DNA from: Burkholderiaceae bacterium
GTDB lineage: Bacteria; Pseudomonadota; Gammaproteobacteria; Burkholderiales; Burkholderiaceae
Reading direction: 5' to 3'
Assembly (NCBI GenBank): GCA_030151165.1
Contig: JASLEM010000530.1
Coordinates: 1 to 13,061, forward strand
Length of the DNA: 13,061 nt
Shown here in pieces: positions 1 through 7,377 of the stretch. Every line of letters starts with the position of its first letter. Within the stretch, counting starts at the first letter, position 1. The position numbers and the translations under genes are program-made. The notes under the pieces were generated by a model. The model was not told where the DNA came from. It saw nothing but the letters and a program-made list of their open reading frames with translations, and did no database searches.

Positions 1-173
1 CCGCGCCGGCCACCCCGCCGTCGCAGCCGACGCCGCCCGCCACGCCGCCGTCGCAACCCGTGCCGGGCGGCCCGTCGCCCGCGCCGTTGCCGGCCTCGGC
101 ACCGACCTTGCCTGTCCCGCAGGTGGGCCCGGTGCCCACGCCCTCGCCGCCGGCGTCCGCGCCGCGCGCCTGA
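1..173 (+). CDS. mlaA: C-terminal tail of probable MlaA (VacJ) lipoprotein, partial
   Basis: Only the last 56 residues are present, in the frame beginning at base 3 and ending in TGA at 171-173. They are almost entirely Pro, Ala, Ser, Thr, Gln and Gly, a disordered low-complexity tail with no catalytic or membrane feature. The identification rests on context: mlaC and mlaB follow, and in Burkholderiales the order mlaF-E-D-A-C-B is usual, with MlaA (the outer-membrane lipoprotein that removes misplaced phospholipids from the outer leaflet) often ending in a Pro/Ala-rich extension. The folded MlaA core lies outside the window, so another proline-rich envelope protein cannot be excluded. A 10-residue motif is tandemly duplicated near the start of the visible part. 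Confidence 0.6.
   Translation, partial: APATPPSQPTPPATPPSQPVPGGPSPAPLPASAPTLPVPQVGPVPTPSPPASAPRA
9..68 (+). repeat. Two tandem 30-bp imperfect repeats in the proline-rich tail
   Basis: Bases 9-38 and 39-68 encode ATPPSQPTPP and ATPPSQPVPG, an in-frame tandem duplication of a 10-residue unit with mostly third-position differences. Such units in disordered tails expand and contract by slippage. Confidence 0.7.
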
Positions 174-323
174 GCCGCGGTGGAGTGATCGGGGGGCGTA
201 GCGACTGGCGGCATGTACATTGCCGAGCTACGTTACTTTGCAAGCCCGTTCCGGTGTCTTGTGAACCGCTTGCGGTGCCCCCGCGTTAAAGAGAAGAGCG
301 AGTTCCCGCTCGAAAGGACAAGA

Positions 324-944
324 ATGTTTCAACGTACGATTTCTTCGCTGATCTTCGCCGCCGCCACCCTCGGTGCCACCGCCGCGTTCGCGCAGACGGC
401 GCCCGACGCCATGATCAAGCAGGTCGCCGGCGACGTCATCGAATCGGTCAAGAACGACAAGGCCATCCAGGGCGGCGACATCTCGCGCATCCACGGCCTG
501 GTCGACACGCAGGTCATGCCCCACGTCGACTTCCAGCGCATGACGGCCGCCGTCGTCGGCAAGGCCTGGAAGACCGCCACGCCCGACCAGCAGGCCAAGC
601 TGCAGGCCGAGTTCAAGACGCTGCTGATCCGCACGTACGCCGGCGCGCTGACGAAGGTGAACGCGCAGACGTCGATCGAGCTGAAGCCGACGCGCTCGTC
701 GCCGGACGACTCCGACGTCACCGTCCGCACCAACATCAAGGGCACGGGCGGCGACCCGATCGAGATCGACTACCGCCTCGAGAAGCTGCCGGCCGAGTGG
801 AAGATCTTCGACGTCAACGTCCTCGGCGTGTGGCTGGTCGACCAGTACAAGAGCAGCTTCGCGCAGCAGATCGCGTCGTCCGGCGTCGATGGCCTGATCA
901 ACGCGCTGGTCGCGAAGAACAAGGCTCCGGCTGCTGCCAAGTGA
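324..944 (+). CDS. mlaC: MlaC, periplasmic phospholipid-binding protein
   Basis: This 206-residue protein fits the MlaC (Tol-tolerance Ttg2) family, which shuttles phospholipids across the periplasm between the outer-membrane MlaA complex and the inner-membrane MlaFEDB ABC transporter. Residues 1-23 form a signal peptide with Arg4, a hydrophobic core and a cleavage site after AFA, giving a mature N-terminus at Gln24. The rest matches the family pattern: a helical start, the PHVDFQRMTAAVVGKAWK region, the stretch QQAKLQAEFKTLLIRTYAGAL and a beta-rich C-terminal half ending in a VDQYKSSF-type helix. The start at 324 is preferred because AAAGGA at 313-318 is a ribosome site at good distance and because the signal peptide begins there; the same frame is open back to 213 but adds implausible sequence. 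mlaB follows directly. Confidence 0.93.
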   Translation: MFQRTISSLIFAAATLGATAAFAQTAPDAMIKQVAGDVIESVKNDKAIQGGDISRIHGLVDTQVMPHVDFQRMTAAVVGKAWKTATPDQQAKLQAEFKTLLIRTYAGALTKVNAQTSIELKPTRSSPDDSDVTVRTNIKGTGGDPIEIDYRLEKLPAEWKIFDVNVLGVWLVDQYKSSFAQQIASSGVDGLINALVAKNKAPAAAK

Positions 945-949
945 CCTTG

Positions 950-1378
950 ATGTCAGGCCGCGACGTGAACGTTTCAGTGTCGGTTTCGGTGCAAACGTCG
1001 CATTCGGAAGGCGTTGCATCGAGTTCCGGCGCGATGACAGCCCTGCCCGCGAGCCTGACGCTGCGAGACGCGCAGTCCGCGCTCGCGACGCTGCGCCAGG
1101 CCTTCGCCGCCGAAAGCGGTGATGTCTGGCGCATCGACGCCGCGCCTGTCACGCAGCTCGACACCTCCGCGCTCGCGGTGCTGCTCGAATGCGCGCGCAT
1201 CGCGGCGGCCGGCAAGCGCAAGCTCGAGATCGTCGGCACGCCGACGCGGCTGAGCGATCTCGCGCACCTGTACGGCGTCGACGGGCTGCTGGGCGTCAGC
1301 GTCGCGCCGGCGGAGCCGACGCATGCGATCGGCGAGTCGGTGGTGCCGACCACGCCGGTGATCCCGATCCTGCGCTGA
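950..1378 (+). CDS. mlaB: MlaB, STAS-domain subunit of the Mla ABC transporter
   Basis: This small cytoplasmic STAS-domain protein binds the MlaF ATPase and stabilises the MlaFEDB complex. With the ATG at 950 it has 142 residues. The STAS core is about residues 33-120, with VTQLDTSALAVLLE at 67-80, where Thr72 sits at the phosphoacceptor-like position of STAS proteins, and LSDLAHLYGVDGLL near its end. Family members are about 95-115 residues, so the N-terminal stretch with its alternating Val-Ser repeat is unusual. Two other starts are possible: GTG at 941, overlapping the mlaC stop as GTGA, and ATG at 1034, which gives 114 residues and fits the family length best. None has a strong ribosome site, so coupling to mlaC translation is likely. 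It is the last gene of the operon and a terminator follows. Confidence 0.85.
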   Translation: MSGRDVNVSVSVSVQTSHSEGVASSSGAMTALPASLTLRDAQSALATLRQAFAAESGDVWRIDAAPVTQLDTSALAVLLECARIAAAGKRKLEIVGTPTRLSDLAHLYGVDGLLGVSVAPAEPTHAIGESVVPTTPVIPILR

Positions 1379-1400
1379 GCCTCGCGCCGCCAACAGGAAA

Positions 1401-1421
1401 CCCGCCGACGGCGGGTTTTTT
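1401..1421 (+). terminator. Intrinsic terminator of the mla operon
   Basis: A perfect 6-bp GC stem (CCCGCC at 1401-1406, GGCGGG at 1410-1415) with a 3-base loop is followed by six T at 1416-1421. Flanking AAA/TTT can extend the stem. It lies 22 bases after the mlaB stop. The last T is also the final base of the convergent hexR stop codon. Read on the minus strand the T-run after the stem is only three long, so termination of hexR there would be weaker. Confidence 0.9.
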
Positions 1422-2293
1422 CATTCCGGGGTGGCGTATCGGCGCGATCGCAGGTTGCGCTTGATCTCCTGCAGCACGGGCCGCAGGCCTTGCCCGAGGC
1501 GCAGCGCGACGCCGGTGGTCAGGATATCGACGATCATCAGGTGCAGCATCCGCGACACCATCGGGCTGTAGCGGTCGAAGTCCTCCGGGTGGTCGGCCGC
1601 GAGCAGGATCTGCGAGTTCGACTGCGTCAGCTGCGCCAGCGGCGAGCTGCTGGCCGTGATCACGATCAGCGTCGCCCCCTTCTTGCGGGCGATGTCGGCG
1701 ACGTCGATCAGGTCGCGGCTGCGGCCCGAGTTGCTGATGATGACGGCGCAGTCGCCCGGACCCAGCATCGTGGCGCTCATGACCTGCACGTGGCCGTCGC
1801 TGGTCGCCGACGTGTTGACGCCGAGGCGGAAGAACTTGTGCTGCGCGTCCTGCGCGACGATGCCGGAGTTGCCGACGCCGTAGAACTCGATGCGCTTCTT
1901 CTGCTCGCCGGCCGCGGTCAGCGCCGCGATGGCGCGTTCGAACGCGTGCCCGGCGGCGTTGTTGCGGTACTTCAGCATCGCGCTGACGGCGTTGTCGATC
2001 ACCTTGACGATCAGCTCGCCCGGGCCGTCGTCCTCGTCGACCGAGCGGTGCACGAAGGGCACGCCTTCGTTGACCGTGCCGGCGAGCTTGAGCTTGAAGT
2101 CGGCGAGGCCGTCGTAGCCGACGCTGCGGCAGAAGCGCACGACCGTCGGCTTGGACACATGCGAGCGCTCCGCCAGCTCGCTGACCGGCATCGACGCGAA
2201 GCTGCGCGGGTCGCTCAGCACCAGCTTGGCGACGCGCTGCTCCGCCGGCGGCAGTGCCGGGATCGACGCGCGGACGCGTTCGAGCATCGTCAT
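1421..2293 (-). CDS. hexR: HexR, RpiR-family regulator of central carbon metabolism
   Basis: This 290-residue protein has the RpiR layout: an N-terminal HTH_6 domain (about 1-77, recognition region ELAERSHVSKPTVVRFCRSVG at 39-59) and a C-terminal SIS sugar-phosphate-binding domain (about 125-260, with GVGNSGIVAQDA at 139-150 and IISNSGRSRDL at 185-195). In beta- and gammaproteobacteria HexR is a KDPG-responsive regulator of zwf, Entner-Doudoroff and other central-carbon genes. The position 28 bp downstream of zwf on the same strand supports this rather than another RpiR member. GAGG lies 5 bases before the ATG; a second ATG two codons later is equally possible. It is probably co-transcribed with zwf and so under its own control through the site at 3870-3884. 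Confidence 0.9.
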   Translation of the reverse strand: MTMLERVRASIPALPPAEQRVAKLVLSDPRSFASMPVSELAERSHVSKPTVVRFCRSVGYDGLADFKLKLAGTVNEGVPFVHRSVDEDDGPGELIVKVIDNAVSAMLKYRNNAAGHAFERAIAALTAAGEQKKRIEFYGVGNSGIVAQDAQHKFFRLGVNTSATSDGHVQVMSATMLGPGDCAVIISNSGRSRDLIDVADIARKKGATLIVITASSSPLAQLTQSNSQILLAADHPEDFDRYSPMVSRMLHLMIVDILTTGVALRLGQGLRPVLQEIKRNLRSRRYATPE

Positions 2294-2321
2294 GGACGCC
2301 TCGCGGTCGACGCGAACGCGA

Positions 2322-3782
2322 TCATTCCTCTTCGGCCCACGCGAAGCCGTCGCGTGCGATCAGCGAGCTTGCCGCCGCGGGGCCCCAGCTGCCGGCCGCG
2401 TACGAGCGCGGGCCGTCGGTGTCGTTGGCCCAGGCGTCCAGGATCGGGCCGACCCAGCGCCAGGCCTGCTCCTGCTCGTCGCTGCGCACGAACAGGTTCA
2501 GGCGGCCGGCGATCGCGTCGAGCAGCAGCCGCTCGTACGCGCCGACGCGCTCGGTCGGGAAGGCCTTGTCGAAGTCGAGGTCGAGCGACACGGTGCCGAG
2601 CTGCTCGTTCATGCCGCCGGCCGTGCCGAGGCCGCCCTTGGCCGCCTGCAGCGTGAGCTCGAGGCCGTCTTCCGGCTGCAGCTTGATGATCAGCTGGTTG
2701 GCGCGGTTCGGGCCGCCGAAGATCGGGTGCGGCACGGGGCGGAAGTTGATGACGATCTGCGCGTCGCGCGCGGCGAGCCGCTTGCCGGTGCGGATGTAGA
2801 ACGGCACGCCGGCCCAGCGCCAGTTCTGCACCTCGGTGCGCAGCGCGAGGAAGGTCTCGGTGTGGCTGCCCGCGGGCACCTTCACTTCCTCGAGGTAGCC
2901 CGGCACGGCGCGGCCGTCGATGTTGCCGGCGCGGTACTGGCCGCGCACGACGTCGCGCGCCACGCTCTCGGGCGTGAACGGCTTGAGCGAGCGCAGCACC
3001 TTCAGCTTCTCGTCGCGGATGGCGTCGGCGTCGTTCGTCGCCGGCGGCTCCATCGCGATCATCGTCAGCAGCTGCAGGGCGTGGTTCTGCACCATGTCGC
3101 GCAGCGTGCCGGTGCGGTCGTAGAAGTCGCCGCGGGTGCCGACGCCCAGCGACTCCGCCAGCGTGATCTGGATGTTGGCGATGCTCTCGCGGCGCCACAG
3201 CGGCTCGAACAGCGCGTTGCCGAAGCGCAGCGCCATCAGGTTCTGCACCGACGGCTTGCCGAGGTAGTGGTCGATCCGGAAGGCTTGCTTCTCGGCGAAG
3301 ACCGACTTCACGACACGGTTGATCTCCTGCGCGCTCGCCAGGTCGTGGCCCAGCGGCTTCTCCAGCACGACGCGGATGTGCGGGCCGTTGAGTCCCGCGG
3401 CGCCGAGCTGCTCGCAGATCTGCGGGAAGAGGTGGGGGCTGGTCGCGAGGTAGAGGACGGCGGTGTCCGCGCCGCGGGCGTCGATCCACTCCTTCAGGCC
3501 CTGGTAGTCGTCGGGCTTGGAGAGATCCATCCGGCGGTAGTGCAGCAGCTCGGCGAAGTTCGCGAACTCCTCGTCGCTCGGGCGCTTGGAGCTGTCGACC
3601 TCGACGAAGCGCTCGCGGATGAAGTCGCGGTACTCGGCGTCGGTGCGCTCGTCGCGCGCGACGGCCAGGATGCGGCCGCCGGTGGGCAGCTTGCCGTGGC
3701 GGAAGGCCTGGAACAACGCAGGCATCAGCTTGCGCCACGTGAGATCGCCGGTACCGCCGAAGAAGACGAGATCGAAGGACAT
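2322..3782 (-). CDS. zwf: Glucose-6-phosphate 1-dehydrogenase
   Basis: This 486-residue enzyme oxidises glucose-6-phosphate to 6-phosphogluconolactone, producing NAD(P)H, at the entry to the oxidative pentose-phosphate and Entner-Doudoroff routes. The N-terminal Rossmann motif GGTGDLTWRK is at 9-18, EKP at 141-143, the substrate-binding signature RIDHYLGK at 169-176, and RDMVQNH at 228-234 with His234 at the position of the catalytic base. Length is normal for the family. No recognisable 6-phosphogluconolactonase or glucokinase gene accompanies it here, although these often do. There is no clear Shine-Dalgarno sequence before the ATG and no in-frame alternative start upstream. It is the first gene of a zwf-hexR operon and is divergent from tal. 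Confidence 0.97.
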   Translation of the reverse strand: MSFDLVFFGGTGDLTWRKLMPALFQAFRHGKLPTGGRILAVARDERTDAEYRDFIRERFVEVDSSKRPSDEEFANFAELLHYRRMDLSKPDDYQGLKEWIDARGADTAVLYLATSPHLFPQICEQLGAAGLNGPHIRVVLEKPLGHDLASAQEINRVVKSVFAEKQAFRIDHYLGKPSVQNLMALRFGNALFEPLWRRESIANIQITLAESLGVGTRGDFYDRTGTLRDMVQNHALQLLTMIAMEPPATNDADAIRDEKLKVLRSLKPFTPESVARDVVRGQYRAGNIDGRAVPGYLEEVKVPAGSHTETFLALRTEVQNWRWAGVPFYIRTGKRLAARDAQIVINFRPVPHPIFGGPNRANQLIIKLQPEDGLELTLQAAKGGLGTAGGMNEQLGTVSLDLDFDKAFPTERVGAYERLLLDAIAGRLNLFVRSDEQEQAWRWVGPILDAWANDTDGPRSYAAGSWGPAAASSLIARDGFAWAEEE

Positions 3783-3860
3783 GATGGTTGCGTCGAAGCT
3801 GTGGATCAGTCGGATCGGGGCCGCGAGGCCGCCGGATACCCATCGCGCGCATCCGAGTAC

Positions 3861-3889
3861 TTGTCGCGATGTAACTTTGTTTCAATAAT
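3861..3889 (+). promoter_or_regulatory. Candidate sigma-70 promoter for tal
   Basis: TTGTCG at 3861-3866 (4 of 6 to the -35 consensus) is separated by 17 bases from AATAAT at 3884-3889 (5 of 6 to the -10); a second AATAAT lies at 3887-3892. This is a conspicuously AT-rich patch in a GC-rich window, about 125-150 bases before the tal start. The HexR-like palindrome fills most of the spacer. The transcription start is inferred only. Confidence 0.45.
3870..3884. promoter_or_regulatory. Candidate HexR operator between tal and zwf
   Basis: TGTAACTTTGTTTCA is a 6-3-6 near-palindrome: TGTAAC against GTTTCA, with one mismatch to the perfect GTTACA. Known proteobacterial HexR sites are palindromes with TGTA/TACA-type ends and an AT-rich centre of the same span. 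hexR itself is encoded next door. The site lies in the spacer of the proposed tal promoter and 88 bases before the zwf start codon, so one bound regulator could affect both divergent transcripts. Confidence 0.6.
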
Positions 3890-4014
3890 AATGATGCCCA
3901 AGTTTCTTCACGCGGTCAATTCCGCGTGGCCCGGTGTCCCGGCTCGAAGAGGTGTTGAATAGCTGCCTCGACGTGTGTCGCCGCACCGTCTCTCATCCGA
4001 CCAAGGGGATCCGC

Positions 4015-4965
4015 ATGAACCAGCTCGACCAACTCAAGGCGCTGACCGTCGTCGTCGCCGATACCGGCAACTTCAAGCAGATGGCGCAGTACGCGCCGCG
4101 CGATGCCACCACCAACCCGTCGCTGATCCTGAAGGCCGTTCAGCAGGCCGACTACGCGCCGCTGCTGAACGACACCATCGCCGCGCACAAGGGCGAGCCG
4201 CTGCCCGACATCGTCGACCAGGTGCTGGTGCGCTTCGGCCTCGAGATCCTGAAGGTCGTGCCCGGTCGCGTCAGCACTGAAGTCGACGCGCGCCTGTCGT
4301 TCGACACCGCCGCCACCGTCGCGCGCGCCCGCCGCATCATCGGCCTGTACGGCGCCGCCGGCATCGGCCGCGAGCGCGTGCTCATCAAGATCGCGTCGAC
4401 GTGGGAAGGCATCGCCGCCGCGCGCGAGCTGGAGGCCGACGGCATCCACTGCAACCTCACGCTGCTGTTCAGCTTCGCGCAGGCGGTGGCCTGCGGCGAC
4501 GGCGGCATCACGCTGATCTCGCCCTTCGTCGGCCGCATCTACGACTGGTACAAGAAGACCGCCGGCGCGAAGTGGGACGAGGCCGCGCAGGCTGGCGTCA
4601 ACGATCCGGGCGTGCAGTCGGTGACGCGCATCTTCAATTACTACAAGAAGTTCGGCATCGCGACCGAGGTGATGGGCGCGAGCTTCCGCAACGTCGGCCA
4701 GATCCAGGCGCTCGCCGGCTCCGACCTGCTCACGATCAGCCCCGAGCTGCTCGGCGCGCTGCAGTCCGACAGCTCGCCGCTCGCGCGCGCCCTCGACGCC
4801 GACGCGGCGCGCCAGCTCGATCTCGAGCGCGTGCACTTCGACGAGAAGTCCTTCCGCTTCGCGCTGAACGAGGACGCGATGGCCACCGAGAAGCTCGCCG
4901 AAGGCATCCGCGCGTTCGCCGCCGATTCCGTGAAGCTCGACAAGCTGATCGAGGCCGGGCAATGA
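4015..4965 (+). CDS. tal: Transaldolase
   Basis: This 316-residue class I transaldolase moves a dihydroxyacetone unit between sedoheptulose-7-P and glyceraldehyde-3-P, giving erythrose-4-P and fructose-6-P. Visible family features are VADTG (11-18 region, Asp16), TTNPSLIL (32-39), [12 protein letters not shown] (86-97) and the Schiff-base lysine Lys125 in VLIKIASTW, followed by the [15 protein letters not shown] strand. Length matches the TalB type. The ATG at 4015 is chosen because AAGGGG at 4003-4008 is a strong ribosome site and the protein family starts there; the open frame extends back to 3934. It is divergent from zwf and heads a tal-pgi-HAD transcript, with a mini-ORF beginning over its stop codon. 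Confidence 0.96.
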   Translation: MNQLDQLKALTVVVADTGNFKQMAQYAPRDATTNPSLILKAVQQADYAPLLNDTIAAHKGEPLPDIVDQVLVRFGLEILKVVPGRVSTEVDARLSFDTAATVARARRIIGLYGAAGIGRERVLIKIASTWEGIAAARELEADGIHCNLTLLFSFAQAVACGDGGITLISPFVGRIYDWYKKTAGAKWDEAAQAGVNDPGVQSVTRIFNYYKKFGIATEVMGASFRNVGQIQALAGSDLLTISPELLGALQSDSSPLARALDADAARQLDLERVHFDEKSFRFALNEDAMATEKLAEGIRAFAADSVKLDKLIEAGQ

Positions 4966-5030
4966 GCGCCCGCTCGGCCGCTCCGGAGGGCGCTCGCGCC
5001 GCAGCGCGCGGCGCGGGGGCTTTCCAATGA
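4962..5030 (+). other. Possible 22-codon coupling mini-ORF between tal and pgi
   Basis: The ATG at 4962 overlaps the tal stop as ATGA, and the TGA at 5028-5030 overlaps the pgi start as ATGA. Both junctions read CAATGA. GAGG at 4951-4954, inside the end of tal, lies 7 bases before the mini-ORF start, a good ribosome site; pgi has only GGGGG at 5015-5019. The peptide would be Ala/Arg/Gly-rich with no recognisable domain. It could pass terminating ribosomes from tal to pgi, or be a chance open frame in GC-rich DNA. Confidence 0.3.
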
Positions 5031-6658
5031 CCGTCTTGCGCTGCGACCACGCGGACGCGTGGACGGCGCTGCACGACGCCTTCGTCGTCCACGGCGAGGC
5101 CTTCGACCTGCGCACCGCGTTCACGCAGGACAGCGAGCGCTTCGCGCGCTTCTCGCTGGAGGCGCCGGCCGTCTTCGCCGACCTGTCGAAGAACCGCTGG
5201 GACGAGCGCACGCGCGGCCTGCTGCTCGACCTCGCGCGCCAGTGCGGGCTCGAGGCCCGGCGCGACGCGATGTTCGCCGGCGAGCCGATCAACCTGACCG
5301 AGGGCCGCGCGGTGCTGCACACGGCGCTGCGTGCGCCCGCCGACGCGGCGCCGGTCAGCGCGGTGACCGACGCGGCCGTCGCGGACGTGCATGCCGTGCT
5401 CGCGCCGCTGCTCGCCTACGCGGAACGCGTGCGCGCGCAGGCGGGCACGCAGTTCACCGACGTCCTCAACATCGGCATCGGCGGCTCCGACCTCGGCCCG
5501 CAGATGGCCGTGCTCGCGCTCGAGGAGTTCCGCCACCCGAAGCTGCGCTTCCACTTCGTCTCCAACGTCGACGGCCACGACATCGCGCCCGTGCTGAAGC
5601 GCCTCGACCCGAAGACCACGCTGGTCATCGTCGCGTCGAAGACGTTCACGACGCAGGAGACGCTCGCCAACGCGAACGTCGCGCGCGAGTGGTTCACGGC
5701 GAACGGCGGCACGGACGTCGCGTCGCACTTCGTCGGCGTCACGACCAACATCGAGGCGGCCGCGAAGTTCGGCATCACGACGACGTTCGGCTTCTGGGAC
5801 TGGGTCGGCGGCCGCTATTCGCTGTGGAGCGCGATCGGGCTGTCGATCGCGATCGCCGTGGGCGCCGACGGCTTCAGGGAATTCCTCGCCGGCGCGCACG
5901 CGATGGACGAGCACTTCCGCACCACGCCGCTCGAGAACAACCTGCCGGTGCAGCTCGCGCTGCTCGACGTCTGGTACCGCAACTTCCACGGCTTCACGAG
6001 CCGCAGCGTCGCACCGTACCACCAGGGCATGAAGCGCTTCCCGGCCTACCTGCAGCAGCTCGAGATGGAATCCAACGGCAAGCGCGTGGACGTCGGCGGC
6101 GCGGCCGTGCCGTTCGCGACCAGCCCGGTCGTCTGGGGCGAGCCCGGCACGAACGGGCAGCACGCGTATTTCCAGATGCTGCACCAGGGCACGGACGTCG
6201 TGCCGGTCGAGTTCATCGCCATCAAGCATCCGTCGAAGGGGCATGACGGCGCCTATGCCGACCTGCACGCCAAGCTGCTCGCGAACTGCCTCGCGCAGTC
6301 GCAGGCGCTGATGCAGGGCAAGCCGGCGAGCGAGGCCGCGGCCGAGACGCCGCCGACGGCGTCGCGCACGATCGCGCGCGAGGTCATCGCCGAGCACCGC
6401 AGCTTCCCCGGCAACCGCCCGAGCACGACGCTCGAGCTGGACGCACTGACGCCGCGCTCGCTCGGCGCGCTGATCGCGCTGTACGAGCACCGCGTGTTCT
6501 GCAGCGGCGCGCTGTGGGGCATCAACAGCTTCGACCAGTGGGGCGTCGAGCTCGGCAAGGCCTTGTGCAACGCGCTGCTGCCGCGCTTCGAGACCGGCGT
6601 CACCGACGGCCTCGACGGCTCGACCGCCGGCCTGCTGACGCGCCTGCGATCCGCATGA
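5027..6658 (+). CDS. pgi: Glucose-6-phosphate isomerase
   Basis: This 543-residue enzyme interconverts glucose-6-phosphate and fructose-6-phosphate in the cytoplasm. Visible features are LNIGIGGSDLGP (147-158), SKTFTTQET (204-212), signature 1 DWVGGRYSLWSAIG (258-271), MESNGK with catalytic Glu348, GEPGTNGQHA with His379, and the C-terminal signature containing Lys511 in GVELGKALCN. The set is complete and the length normal. The start is supported by the alignable N-terminal ADLSKNRW region 51 residues later. The upstream mini-ORF overlaps its ATG by four bases. Its stop overlaps the start of the next gene, so translational coupling through tal-pgi-HAD is likely. Confidence 0.97.
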   Translation: MTVLRCDHADAWTALHDAFVVHGEAFDLRTAFTQDSERFARFSLEAPAVFADLSKNRWDERTRGLLLDLARQCGLEARRDAMFAGEPINLTEGRAVLHTALRAPADAAPVSAVTDAAVADVHAVLAPLLAYAERVRAQAGTQFTDVLNIGIGGSDLGPQMAVLALEEFRHPKLRFHFVSNVDGHDIAPVLKRLDPKTTLVIVASKTFTTQETLANANVAREWFTANGGTDVASHFVGVTTNIEAAAKFGITTTFGFWDWVGGRYSLWSAIGLSIAIAVGADGFREFLAGAHAMDEHFRTTPLENNLPVQLALLDVWYRNFHGFTSRSVAPYHQGMKRFPAYLQQLEMESNGKRVDVGGAAVPFATSPVVWGEPGTNGQHAYFQMLHQGTDVVPVEFIAIKHPSKGHDGAYADLHAKLLANCLAQSQALMQGKPASEAAAETPPTASRTIAREVIAEHRSFPGNRPSTTLELDALTPRSLGALIALYEHRVFCSGALWGINSFDQWGVELGKALCNALLPRFETGVTDGLDGSTAGLLTRLRSA

Positions 6659-7299
6659 CGCCGACGCACGAACCCGCGAAGACCGGGCGCGCCTTCGTCT
6701 TCGACTTCGGCCGCGTCGTCTTCCGCTGGCGGCCCGACGCGCTCGTCGCCGGCGCCTTGCCGCATCGATTGACCGGACAGCAGGACGTGCGGCACTGGGT
6801 CGACCAGATCTTCCAGGCCTACGACGGCGATTGGCAGGATTTCGACCGCGGCACGGTGGAGGTGCCCGACCTCGCGCGCCGCATCTCGGCGCGCACCGGC
6901 CTGAGCGAGGACGATGTGCTCGCCGTCGTCGCGGCCTGCCTGCCGGAGCTGGCGCCGATCCCCGACACCGTCGCCTGGCTCCATCGCCTGCATGCGCAGG
7001 GCCGGCCGCTGCATTACCTGTCGAACATGCCCGAGCCGATGGCGCGCCACTTCGAGGAGACGCACGACTTCATGCGGCTGTTCGAGTCCGGCGTGTTTTC
7101 GGCGCGCGCGAAGCTGGTCAAGCCCGAGCCGGAAATCTTTACGCACGCCGCGCGCGTTTTCGGCCGCGCGCCGGCCGACCTGCTGTTCCTCGACGACCAC
7201 CTGCCCAACATCGTCGCCGCCCGCGCGGCGGGCTGGCAGGCCGTCCACTTCGTCGACGCCGCGCAGGCGCAGGCCGAGGTCGCCGCGCTCGGCTGGTAA
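6655..7299 (+). CDS. HAD-superfamily hydrolase (YihX-like, probable sugar-phosphate phosphatase)
   Basis: This 214-residue haloacid-dehalogenase-like protein has all four motif positions: FDFG with nucleophile Asp17 (14-20), LSNMP with Ser123, KPEPEIF with Lys156, and LFLDDHLPN with Asp180/Asp181. The helical cap lies between motifs I and II. The +2 residue of motif I is Gly19 rather than Asp, as in E. coli YihX (motif DLGN), which dephosphorylates alpha-glucose-1-phosphate. That substrate would suit a gene welded to pgi, but it is an inference from similarity and location. The ATG at 6655 overlaps the pgi stop as ATGA, with no obvious ribosome site of its own, so it probably depends on pgi translation. 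A hairpin without a T-run follows the stop. Confidence 0.85.
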   Translation: MTPTHEPAKTGRAFVFDFGRVVFRWRPDALVAGALPHRLTGQQDVRHWVDQIFQAYDGDWQDFDRGTVEVPDLARRISARTGLSEDDVLAVVAACLPELAPIPDTVAWLHRLHAQGRPLHYLSNMPEPMARHFEETHDFMRLFESGVFSARAKLVKPEPEIFTHAARVFGRAPADLLFLDDHLPNIVAARAAGWQAVHFVDAAQAQAEVAALGW

Positions 7300-7377
7300 G
7301 CCTCGCGCAGCGTTCGCGCAAGCCCGAGGCGTGCAGTCCTGCGCACTTCCGCGGCGTCTTGCGCGACGGCGTCGCGC
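7300..7377 (+). other. Two hairpins downstream of the HAD gene
   Basis: GCCTCG at 7300-7305 pairs with CGAGGC at 7325-7330. GCGCGAC at 7361-7367 pairs perfectly with GTCGCGC at 7371-7377 around a 3-base loop. Neither is followed by a T-run, so they are not typical intrinsic terminators. They may protect the 3' end of the tal-pgi-HAD mRNA or support Rho-linked ending. Confidence 0.4.

Noticed and set aside
213..323. N-terminal extension of mlaC from 213
   Set aside because: It lacks a ribosome site and would bury the signal peptide 37 residues inside; the ATG at 324 has AAAGGA and begins the signal sequence.
2151..3962. Long plus-strand open frame (about 600 codons) across hexR and zwf
   Set aside because: It is antisense to two clearly recognised genes, is composed of Arg/Ala/Gly/Asp/Val-rich low-complexity sequence and has no domain. 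It is a product of GC-rich third positions.
3934..4014. Upstream start for tal in the same frame
   Set aside because: It adds residues absent from transaldolases, while the ATG at 4015 has a strong AAGGGG ribosome site.
4736..6490. Long minus-strand open frame opposite tal and pgi
   Set aside because: Same shadow effect: Arg-rich composition without motifs, while the plus strand encodes complete tal and pgi.
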